Source: Drosophila pseudoobscura
Taxonomy: Eukaryota > Arthropoda > Insecta > Diptera > Drosophilidae
Reading direction: 5' to 3'
Length of the DNA stretch: 64,000 nucleotides
NCBI RefSeq assembly: GCF_009870125.1
Contig: NC_046683.1
Location: forward strand, 14,517,001 to 14,581,000
Part shown: in pieces, positions 15,455 to 25,204 of the stretch
How positions within the stretch are numbered: the stretch's first letter is position 1
Layout: every line of letters begins with the position of its first letter
Program-made: the position numbers and the translations under genes
The notes under the pieces: generated by a model
Database searches by the model: none
What the model saw: only the letters and a program-made list of their open reading frames with translations
Told to the model about the DNA's origin: nothing

Positions 15455-15646
15455 GAACAATGTTATGTGTTACCAGTTAATCCGGAAGGAATAAACTTGG
15501 ATTTTTGAATAAGTTGGCTTTGTGGGGCAGCATAATCCAACAAGTGTTTTGGGGCTCTTCGTTATGCGAAACGAATGTATATTAGAAACAAACAATTTTA
15601 CAACCTAACTCGTGTCACTATTGCAAGAGGCAAGCTAACATATAAT
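15455..15646. mobile_element. About 190-bp insertion present only in the left arm
   Basis: The right arm runs directly from CTATTTTCCAAT to CGTACCTGG where the left arm carries about 190 extra bases. The insert begins near TGTTATGTGTTACC and ends near GCTAACATATAAT, weakly inverted to one another. It lies about 10 bp upstream of the alpha-2-like frame, so it changes that copy's leader. The family was not recognised. Confidence 0.5.
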
Positions 15647-15656
15647 CGTACCTGGA

Positions 15657-16331
15657 ATAGCAACGAACAGGGTGTCGTCTGGAGGCTTTACCTCTCCACC
15701 CCCTTTGGAAGCTGTGTCCCAACTGAAGCGCGCTTTTGAGGCGGTGGCCAACGGCAATCCCTCCGTGGGACTCAAGGCTTCTCATGGCGTTGTGCTTGCC
15801 ACAGGAAACAGGCTAGGGGCATTATATGGGGCCCACATTCCGCACTTTGTGACTGCGATTGACAAGCATATTGGTGCCGCGTTTTCCGGACTGTGTCCCG
15901 ACTATCGCCTTCTCGTGAAGAGGGCCAATCAAACGGCGAGCGACTATCGTTACGCTCACAAGGAGCCGATTAGAGTGCCGCAGCTGGTGAATGGCGTTGG
16001 CACCTTCATGCTGGAGTACATCCAGCCCGGGGGCACTCGCCCTTTTGGTGCGTCTATGTTGATCTGCGGCTCGCACCAAAAGGATTACTATATACCCCTG
16101 CAGGCCGTTGCACAGGGCGTCAACGCAAAAGAATGCAACATTTTCCGGGCGGATCAATACAAAGCTGATTTAAGGATAGAGGAATCCGCTACACTAGCAG
16201 TTCGCTGTCTGAAGAAAGCCTTCGGGAATGCCCTGACTGGCGTCATCGTTGAGGTCGGGATTTGTATGGCGAGTAGATTCCAAGTTCAGAAACCAACGAC
16301 CGTCGCTGAACTTATGGCCAAATGGGCCTAA
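15657..16331 (+). CDS. Proteasome alpha-2-like (PSMA2 family) paralogue, left arm; no ATG start
   Basis: The intronless frame of 224 codons aligns along its length with proteasome subunit alpha-2. Hallmarks are PSVGLKASHGVVLAT, DKHIGAAFSGLCPDYRLLV, HKEPI.VPQLV, GGTRPFGASMLICG and EVGIC near the end. Alpha-2 is a structural, non-catalytic member of the 20S outer ring. The start region reads ATA-GCA-ACG-AAC-AGG (IATNR), exactly where the family has MATER, so the ancestral ATG is now ATA. The first possible near-cognate codon is GTG at 15672. No in-frame ATG lies upstream before a stop. The N-terminal gate segment is strongly altered (VSSGGFTSPPPLEAV). It may be an expressed testis-type paralogue with non-AUG or spliced initiation, or a recent pseudogene whose frame has stayed open. 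Confidence 0.75.
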   Translation: MATNRVSSGGFTSPPPLEAVSQLKRAFEAVANGNPSVGLKASHGVVLATGNRLGALYGAHIPHFVTAIDKHIGAAFSGLCPDYRLLVKRANQTASDYRYAHKEPIRVPQLVNGVGTFMLEYIQPGGTRPFGASMLICGSHQKDYYIPLQAVAQGVNAKECNIFRADQYKADLRIEESATLAVRCLKKAFGNALTGVIVEVGICMASRFQVQKPTTVAELMAKWA

Positions 16332-16807
16332 ACACTCAACACGCCACATCTAGCTATCTATCCACTCTAGCTATCTCTCTCACTCTGTTAAAAGTACATA
16401 ATACATTCCTTAATTGGAAGGCATTCCAATATTTCCTTCAACGTTCCTTCACAATAGAATACCAGAGCTCGCGAGGAGATCATAGAATATCAGGTAAAAC
16501 ACAAGATACTGCTACACAACGTTGTAAATATTCCCTATTTGGAGCACCTCATTTCGTTCAGTGTTCCTCCTTATGCCGCCCATTTTCCCCGGACGTGAGT
16601 GGGGGCGGAAGAGCGAGGGCAGTGAAGAGCGTAGACAGCCAAATGCCGCAATCAAGTTATTATTAAGTTTTTCTATTTATCCAACATAATTCATAATTTG
16701 TTTACAAAGCGTATAATAATATTAACGTCTTATCCCGGCTTCTGGGCCTCCGTATTTGCCTTCTTCAGGGCTGGCTGTCTGTTGCTACCGTCAGGGACCG
16801 TCGTCGC

Positions 16808-16878
16808 CATGAGCTCTGTTCCCGTTCCCGTTCCCACTGTCCCCGTCCCCGTCTCCGTCTCCGTCCCCGTCCCTTTTC
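16808..16878. repeat. CCCGT/CTCCGT simple repeat, left arm
   Basis: Imperfect C-rich hexamer array (cccgttcccgtt...ccgtctccgtcc). The right-arm counterpart at about 30915-30965 differs in repeat number. Confidence 0.8.
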
Positions 16879-18144
16879 CTGACCCTGACCACTGCCACTA
16901 AGTCCGCTGTCAGCGCGGACCAGATAATCAGCTACAAAAGTCGACGTGGACTTTCCTCATTTTATCCTTCGCTGGTGTCTTGCTTTTTCTTTTCTTTCTG
17001 TTTCGGTTTTTGGTTTGTAGAGCAGCATGGAAATCACATTAGATGGAGCGACACGGGGGCGGGCGGTGGCAGCCGCGGAAAGGGGCAGTAATTTTTGCAA
17101 CGGACAGCTGTAACTTGCCCGGCCCAGCCCAGCCCGGCCGTGTCTAACCGGACATTAGAGATGGTCTGTAGCCCAGGAAGCAGTGTGTGTCTTTTGTCAC
17201 GAAACTATTGAACAGCGCACCCAAGAGAGTACTCATTTTTTGAGTTTTATCATTATCCCTGGAAGGGATACCCCCGAGAAGGGTAAAGACGTTCGTCGAG
17301 CAGACGAAAATAAGTTGTCGGCATATATAACTCGAAACCTGTACTCATTTTTTCTATGTAAAACATTTAAATATACCTTCTGAAGCTTTCCTGATATTAA
17401 AATATAAAGAGTTTTTGACATTCAAGACATTTTTTTGACTAACAAATATATGACCAAAAATTTAACTTGTCTTCTAAGATCGTGTTTTGGATAGAGCCTT
17501 AAATCTGCTTTGAAGTCCAAACCTTAAAAATATTCGAATGATCTATTGAACAAATATGAACTATCCTTGAATGTCCTGGGCAAGTCTAAATTTTGTCCTA
17601 ATATTAATCGACTTGAGAATCACTTTGTGGAGAAGCGTTTTCGACGTATACTTAATATTTTAAGAATCATTTTTCGACAAATTAGTATTTTTGCAAACTT
17701 TTGTTCATTGGAAAAGAGTTGCACAGTCAAGTCTAACTATTGAATAATAACTATTGAAATTTAACAACTTGAAAAAACGCTTGCCAACACGCTGGTGGTA
17801 ATACCAGTACTATATGTACCATAAAATACTGTCTTATAATATTTAATTCTGGCTGTATGGCTATCTGAAATCTAAGTGAAATGGTGAAAAATATAATATA
17901 ATATAATATATAATCATGGACCTGAGGCGGTGACACACACAAAAAACATGTATCATATTATATATCGTGGTTTTGTTTTAAAAAATTGCGAGAGAGTAGC
18001 ACCACTGAGACTATGACGAATAAACATCACTCCTATCGTTCGCTTAATGAGCACGAATGAAGCCGAAGCCTAGTCACGCGCACATCCCTGAAACCTGGCT
18101 AGAACGATGACGCGAAGTGACGGCCGGCCTCCCATAATCGCATT

Positions 18145-18205
18145 AGACAAAGCGAACGAGAACGAGAACGAGAACTAGAACGAGATAGAGAACGAGACGA
18201 AGGCA
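18145..18205. repeat. GAACGA simple repeat, left arm
   Basis: Short array of gaacga/gaactagaacgagata hexamers, mirrored in the right arm near 29395-29455. Confidence 0.75.
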
Positions 18206-21200
18206 ACGCACTTTCTAGACCAGAGGCATTTGGTATACATATATATTACTTTTTTTATTGGCCAACTTCCGGTGAAAGTTTGGTGACCACAGCCGCGACC
18301 GTACTCAACTGATTATTCTTTTGCTGCTCCCTTTTCGGAGATTTTTTAGCGTTGTCATTCTTAATTTTTTTTTGTTTGCCTGGGTGACACTTTTTAGGGA
18401 AAAGTGCACACGGTTGAGTAGTTGGGGGCAGAAGTGCTGAAAATCGCTTTAAATCAAAATAAATAAAAAATACATGACTCGAGGCCCGGAGTGGAAGTGG
18501 AAGTGGGAGTGAGAGCTGAGTTCTGGTGCGGGTGGTGACAAAACATTACCCCCAGTTTATGCAAACGGGAATTAACTTAATTGAGTAGCGTGAACAGCAC
18601 AGCACAGCACAACACAGAGAAAAAGGGGCTGGAGCAGCGACTGTGACAGTAACAGTGACAGGAGCATAGCCAGAGAGAATAAGGAGAAAGATGCTCCCTG
18701 CTTTAGAAGCGCCAGCGATGCACTGAAAGAAAGAGCTAGTGCAATAGCTTCAGAAATCTCATGTCAGCATTCCCCATGGGATCCCTATTGTATCGCTAAG
18801 AGGATGTTCAAACCTTCACTGAGAGAATGCTTTTGGGTACTCTCCATATAAAAGAAATGTGCTTAAGTATATCTTCTCCTTTGCAGTCTTAAAGAGTTAA
18901 AGAGTCGAATTATATGGATTTGCTCAGTCTTTTTGCGTGTGTAAAGATGCTCAAATGGTATCACAACAGGTCCTTCTACCTTAAAAGTGGGCTCTTCTAT
19001 TGAAGGAAGACCATATTGAATCTCGGAAAACCTTAATACAAATCATTGTTTAAGTTCAATTGAAATACATATGTAAGTATGTATCTGATTTTGCACATAC
19101 ATATATGTGGTTGTTTCCTATTTGTCGTGATTACAATGAAAGAAAATAATCTACAAAATATATACAAAGTAGTGGTAGAATACCATCCACATTTTCCATT
19201 CGCTGAAATCACAAGGAAAACGTATGCGTCTATAGAATACATTTATGACCTGCCACTCGACACAAGTCATCACATGAATCTTATACATTATCAAAATTGA
19301 CAGCTTCGGTAACGTCCTCATTAAAAATGCATCTATTGTATTCAAAATTGCAACTATTCTGCCATGGGTACCATCGTATTCAACTGGACTGGTTTGGAGA
19401 GCGGCGTTCCCGTCATGACACCTTCTCCGACCAGCTGATCAATGGAATCTACCTTCTGTAAAGCTCTTCCGAAAGTCTTTTAAGTCTTTCACTGAAGAAA
19501 CAGGATTGATCGGGAACACTGCATCTGATAGGTCGCACCAGGTACGGACAAATTGAATATTGTACATACACATATTGCTGGCTCTAAGAGCGAGTATTTC
19601 TTGCTCGTTGAATCTACTACGAGTATTACACCTTTTTGTTCAGTGCAGCAGAAAAGGCCTCTGCCAATGGGAAAGCACGAGACAACAGACAAATGGCAGA
19701 ATGTAAGAAGAAGGAGCAGAACTACCGTTGGAGTTGACAGCACGCGGGAGAGAAGATACGAGTGTATCTGCAAGGCGAAGAACGCTTGACGGTAGGAGGC
19801 AGATGAGAGGGAGGAGAGCTTTCCCAAGGTTACAGCTTGCCCCATAATTGCGCATAAAAGTGAAGCGATTTATATGCGCGTATTTTTAATGTTTCATAAT
19901 TGGGTAAGCCCATCATCAGATGGGGAAAAATGGAAGACAAGGGCGAGGCGGGGAGCAGGATGGAAAAGGATATGTGAGCCTCTGCTGCCTAGCAATACCC
20001 GTGTGTTAATGTCTGCTTACTTTCTCCCTGCTTTCTATTTCCCCTAAGCCCTAATGAATAAACGAGTTGTGGGCGCAGAGGCTAGCAGGGACAAGTCGAT
20101 CCAAGTCTGTCCTCAACAAATTTGATGATCGCTTTGGCTAATTCGAATGAACGTATCTGATAGAGATGCATCATCAGATAGATCATCAGGGCAGGAGTGG
20201 CATATCTATCGGAACTCGTAAATTCACGAAATAAACGCCAGCAGTATCACTTCAAAGGCAAAAACTACAAAAATTAATTGTTCCCGCTGTGGAGCAATTA
20301 AAACTTCATCGATGAAACAGTGATATCTGATCTGCCATGGACAATCACTCCCACACCCACACACCGATTTAAATAATTACATGTACAGTATACACAGAGG
20401 CAGATAAATTAGTTGTGCAACGACTCCACATATCATTTATAGATAATAATGCACAATCACCATAAAGCAGCACCGTGCAACTCTGCTGCCGATAACGAGA
20501 CGGGTAGACGATAACGTCCATCGCTGGATGGAAGATTATAATAAATAAGCCATAATTCATTTGTTAATTCAACCATAATTCGGTCTGCTTTAATGTCCAT
20601 TATTTGTATTCATTCCTTGAAAGTTCATTTAGGGCCCAACCATCCAGGAGATGTTGAAGATGGGTCGAATGGGTCGAATGGGAATGGATAGGATGCTGGC
20701 AAGATGGAAAGATGGAAAGATAGGGAGAGGGGAAGATGGGGGTGTGGTGTCACTGTTTTGGGGGGGCGTTGCGTTCATTAAAATTGAAAAACGCCACTTT
20801 AATGAATTTATTTGCGACACTTAGCGCAAGTGAAGGCAAACGGAGAGAAATGATGTTCATTAACATAAAAATGGCGCTTTTCCACCAGAGTGGCCATTCT
20901 TCTGGCGACCCCAAACTCCATCCCTCGGGCAGGGGCAGAACAACCATTGACAGTGCGGTAAGGTCGGCTGGTGGCTCGTGGCTCGCGGCTCGAGGCTCCA
21001 CGGCGCGTGGGCTTGTCTTGGGTGGCGGTGGGTCTGACCTGGCAATTGTCATTACCATTTCGACTGTTGCCAAAGCTGTTAGCCTTCAATTGATGACTCA
21101 ATATGTCACCGAGTTGACAGGTCACGTTGCACCTACCCACAAGGCCCTTCCCTGCCTCCTGCCTCCTGCCTCCTGATCCCACACCCCCGGCAGTACGTCC

Positions 21201-22288
21201 GGCCTTATTACTGTTCGAATAGTTATTATTGAGACTTTCAACTCATTTCCCATGTTTCGCTGTTTCAGGATGGCGAAATGGCTTGTGAGGTAATTTAATT
21301 AATGCGAATTGCAATCATCAATCCACTGTCTGTTCCCCATTCAGATATGGTGTATGACTGTTACGTGTGGATACGAGATATTCCGTGTTCTCAGTTAGCA
21401 GATAATCCCCACCTTACTTTATCAATTAGTTTTTTCCAGTGTGTTCTTCCATTTCTTTCGAATGTCTGTCACTGACATCCCTTCCAAAATTAAATCCCCC
21501 ATTACGTCCATCGGTTCCCCAAGGGGAAGTGTGAGTCCTCCCTGCAGCTGTGTGTTGGCACAGGTTGGCAGCCCTCTAATCGAAACTGTAAACTGGTTGG
21601 CACTCGCATGTGTTTGGTGTGATTGGCCTGGCCCACGACGAGAAGGCGAGAGAAGGTAGCAGAGAGGCAGGTGACGGGTCAAGAAGTCGGGCCACAAGCA
21701 ATTACATTTCAGTTTATGCTGCCTGTGTGCCCTGTGTTGCACTTTGCTGCCTGCCGCTTTGCTACCTCCTCCGAGATCGGGGGATCCTTGCTGCTGCTGT
21801 TTCTGCTGGCTATTGCTGGTTGTTTCTGGTTGTTTGTGCGCTGCTTTCGCTTTTAGGGGCCCGGCTAATTCAATTGCTTAGGCACAATGAGCAGAGCCAA
21901 CAACTCAGCTGCAAATTGCTTAATGCTCCAAGTCACGTGTTCACCCTGTTCAGCATATTGGACGCTTCTTGCGGTTAATTTGCTGCGTCTCTACGTCTAT
22001 CCCGCCTTCCAATCATAACCTCTTTCCACCCTGCACTCACCAATCTCCACTTGAGCCCCCTCGTTCGAGTCCTGTGTAGAGTTGGGCTCGTGACACGAGC
22101 GAAGGGGAAGTGAGAGCCTGATCAGTGATTGCCCAGCCCAGATCGCGGCGACTCGCCGAGCATTTACTCGGCATATCGAAATAGTACGTCATGTTTCTGA
22201 GGCGACATTTCTAATAAAAGTAATTTTTTAAAGAAAGAAAAATAATCAATTTTCTATTGGATACTTGAATGTGTTCATACTTCATTAT

Positions 22289-22655
22289 TTAATATCGACT
22301 TTGATTCTTGGTTATTTGTTTTTGGTATTGGTATTTCGAATATTTTACTTTAGGATATTTTCCCACTGTAGAGATTATAATTTCCCGAGTTAGAACCGAA
22401 TGATGCTCACGTAATCGACTAACTTCAACTTCGAATATCTCTGCGACCGCTGACTTGCGTGAATGAATATTCTCATATCCCGTCACGAAACCATCGCTAG
22501 ATGGGTTGACCAAAGTCAACAATGACACATGCACAGGGAAACCCGTCGTCGTCGCCACTTTGCTTGCACTTGGAGATTTGGAGCCGTGCCTCCAGTTTGG
22601 AGGCCCCATGGAGGGCATGAACTCATGTGGATGTTTGTGCTTGAGTGGGGGCCAG
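22289..22655 (-). other. Conserved unrecognised open frame at the palindrome core, left arm
   Basis: On the minus strand a frame of about 120 codons runs from PPLKHKH through GPPNWRHGSKSPS, GFPVHVSLLTLVNPSSDG and EIFEVEVSRLREHH to a stop at 22289. It is open in both arms with similar protein sequence. Substitutions between arms change several residues and show no obvious purifying pattern. No domain is recognised, and the frame could be chance or a captured gene piece. Confidence 0.35.
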
Positions 22656-24826
22656 TGTATGGAAAAAATCTTCAAGTGTATCAAAACACGAAAATGAACA
22701 TCAGCGGAAAACTTAGGAACTACACGAACGGGCATGCAGCGGATAAAAGCTGGCGGCGGAAAGCTTACTTTTATACGTGCTTTGAAGCTACATAAGCAAA
22801 AGCTCCGCACCGCACCGCACTCAACTCCCTTCCATTCGGAATCAATTACCTCACAGAAAAGCTGCTCCAGGAGTGAAAAAAGTAGTTAAACGCCAAGGGG
22901 ACAGCGGCCAACAAGCACTCTTAAGGTCTATAGCTTTTCTTCACGAAAGTTTTGGTTTAATAAAACGGTTCTATAAGCACGAAATTCGCTCCCGATTATC
23001 TGCCTAGATGCTCGCCATAGAAAATTACCAAGATTGTGCCATTTTTAATGACTTTACTCGTACAGCATTCCTAACAGATGATCAGCATAAATGGAAGAGC
23101 AAAACAGAGGATCATGCACGCTACTCGTATTTTCTTCGACCCCTGGTCTCTATGGTCCAAGGGGCTTCCCCGTTTGATGAAGGTGGCGCATGCTCCCGCT
23201 TCACCCTGGGCTCCTACCTTCAATAGAAGAGTCGTCCCAGGCCCCGTCCTTGGATGTATTTCTTCATCGCGAATAAGTGAAATAATTGATCAACTGAATA
23301 TAATAAATGCGAGCAAATGTTTCAGTAAATTGAGGAGTCATAAATCCCCTATTATATCTGAGTAAGTATGTCATGAACAGAACAGAACAACATCACTCGG
23401 ATTGAGATTTACACATCTGGCGCCACTGGTAATCTAAAAATTAAATCTTATGTACTAGGAACACCGAAATGGAAGATCCCAATGCAACGGAAACCCTCCA
23501 GGCAACGGCATCGAACTTCAATACAGAAGCTGAAAATTTGAGCTGGTGCCAGATCGAGAGCGATCCCGGTGTCTTCACACAGCTGATACGTGACTTTGGC
23601 TGCGTGGGAGCGCAGATGGAGGAGATCTGGAGCCTGGACCCAGACACATTCAAGAGCTTGGAGCCGATACACGGCCTCATATTTCTCGTCAAGTGGTTGG
23701 CGGACGAACAGCCCACTGGCCGTGTGGTCAGCGACCTTGGCAACATCTACTTCGCCCAGCAGGTGGTCAGGAATTCCTGCGCCACCCAGGCCATCATCAG
23801 TCTGTTGCTCAACCTTAGTCACCCGGACATCGAACTGGGAGAGACACTAACGCGCTTTAAGCATGTCACCCGCGAGTTGGATCCGCTCAGTCGCGGCTAC
23901 TGCCTGAGTAACGAAGCGAAGATCCGCACGGCCCATAACTCGTTCGCCCGTCCCCGTATAAGTGTCCAGCCACGTTCCACTTTCGTTGTGGACGAACCCC
24001 AGCAAGACGAGAGCGATGCAGACGTCTACCACTTTGTCGGCTACATGCCTATAGGCGAGAAGCTCTACGAGCTGGATGGCTTGCGGATGGGACCCACGGA
24101 GTTGGCCGAGATCGGACCGGGCCAGAACTGGCTGGACATCGTCCGGCCGATAATCGAGGAGCGCATGCAGCGCTACAGCTCCGATGATCTCAACTTCAAT
24201 CTGATGGCACTGGTCTCGGACCGGCAGAGCTTCTACGAGAGCCAAATCGAGCAGTTGCAACGGCGCTCGCTACAGATGCCGAAATCCCAGCGAGAGTCGG
24301 AGATGAACGATCTGCTCGACAGACTGCGAATCGAGAAGGAGAAGAACCGTCAATACCGCATTGAGAACACACGCCGTCGTCACAACTACTTGCCCTTCAT
24401 CGTGGAGCTGCTCAAGCAGATGGGGAAGAACGGCCAACTACTGCCAATCTTGAAGCAGGCCCAGGTAAATAGAACCGAGTGCGACCAGAATAGCTGTAAT
24501 AACGGGAATGCCGAGAAACACTAAAATTATCAGCCATATATGCCTATATCATTTGATGGACATGTACCAAATGGAGCGAAAGATATTGATGATTCTCATT
24601 AAACGAATTGCGTATCCGGGTCCTAAGATTACTGTCTTTTACTGCCTTTTGTTGATATCTGCTAGCTAAGTAATAATATTTGACACAAAACTGTCGAGCT
24701 CCAATTATTCATCCATTGGTTCTTCTCTTCCCGGAGATAACTTGGTTTAAGCTCCGTCAAAACTCTGTCAAACTGGTCAAGGCTTTCCACTACAATTCCC
24801 GTTTAAACAAGGCCCACGGCCAGGCC
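22656..24826. other. Palindrome spacer (about 2.17 kb)
   Basis: Single-copy DNA between the two arms. It holds the UCH37-like gene. The 800 bp upstream of that gene (22656-23468) shows small open frames (for example 23008-23226) but nothing I recognise. Confidence 0.8.
23469..24524 (+). CDS. UCH37/UCHL5-like deubiquitinase, intronless, in palindrome spacer
   Basis: An uninterrupted frame of 351 residues matches the UCH family C12 peptidase UCHL5/UCH37. This enzyme trims ubiquitin chains at the 19S proteasome (via Rpn13) and also acts in INO80. The catalytic domain starts WCQIESDPGVFTQLI. The catalytic tetrad is intact: Q98, C104 (in NSCATQAIIS), H188 (VYHFVGYMP) and D203 (YELDGLRMGP), with H-to-D spacing as in human UCHL5. 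The C-terminal region includes RRRHNYLPFIVELLKQM, the conserved ULD-domain block used for Rpn13/NFRKB binding. The tail (about 20 residues, ending NNGNAEKH) is not family-like. Human UCHL5 is 329 residues. Lack of introns suggests a retrocopy; compare fly Uch-L5 and Uch-L5R. It looks functional by sequence. Confidence 0.88.
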   Translation: MEDPNATETLQATASNFNTEAENLSWCQIESDPGVFTQLIRDFGCVGAQMEEIWSLDPDTFKSLEPIHGLIFLVKWLADEQPTGRVVSDLGNIYFAQQVVRNSCATQAIISLLLNLSHPDIELGETLTRFKHVTRELDPLSRGYCLSNEAKIRTAHNSFARPRISVQPRSTFVVDEPQQDESDADVYHFVGYMPIGEKLYELDGLRMGPTELAEIGPGQNWLDIVRPIIEERMQRYSSDDLNFNLMALVSDRQSFYESQIEQLQRRSLQMPKSQRESEMNDLLDRLRIEKEKNRQYRIENTRRRHNYLPFIVELLKQMGKNGQLLPILKQAQVNRTECDQNSCNNGNAEKH

Positions 24827-25204
24827 CTGCCCCCACTCAAGCACAAACATTCACATGAGTCCATGCCCTCTATGGGGCCTCCAAACTGGAGGCAGGGTTC
24901 CAAATCTCCAAGTGTAAACAAAGTGGCGCCGACGACGGGTTTCCCTGTGCATGTGTCATTGTTGACTTTGGTCAACCCATCTAGCGATGGTTCCGTGACG
25001 GGATATGAGGATATTCATTCACGCAAGTCAGCGGTCACAGAGATATTCGAAGTTGAAGTTAGTCGATTACGTGAGCATCATTCAGTTCTAAATCGGGAAA
25101 TTATAATATCTACAGTGGGAAAATATCCTAAAGTAAAATATTCGAAATTCCAATACCAAAAACAAATAACCAAGAATCAAATGAGTATTCAAAGTCGATA
25201 TTAA
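24827..25204 (+). other. Conserved unrecognised open frame at the palindrome core, right arm
   Basis: Right-arm counterpart of the minus-strand frame ending at 22289. It reads MPSMGPPNWRQGSKSPS, then TGFPVHVSLLTLVNPSSDG and GKYPKVKYSKFQYQK to a stop at 25204. It has four residues (MSIQ) near the C-terminus that the left copy lacks. Function is unknown. Confidence 0.35.

Larger units (their letters stand above)
10335..22655. repeat. Left arm of giant inverted repeat (palindrome)
   Basis: From about 12583 to 22655 this arm matches the reverse complement of 24827-35092 almost throughout, at roughly 98-99% in sampled blocks. Beyond that, 10335-10515 still resembles the reverse complement of about 35100-35283, at lower identity. 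A fossil LTR element (10518-12571) separates the two parts. The inner boundary is where shared sequence around CTTGAGTGGGGGC ends. The arm carries a proteasome alpha-2-like frame and a 53-nt exon-like block. Confidence 0.93.

Noticed and set aside
19489-19845. 118-codon minus-strand frame in the left arm, also present in the right arm
   Set aside because: Presence in both arms follows from arm identity; copies differ by indels and overlapping frames are equally open, so there is no evidence of coding.
20736-21182. Overlapping frames of 107-146 codons on both strands, mirrored at 26311-26757
   Set aside because: Several frames on both strands are open over the same GC-rich stretch; none has recognisable features.
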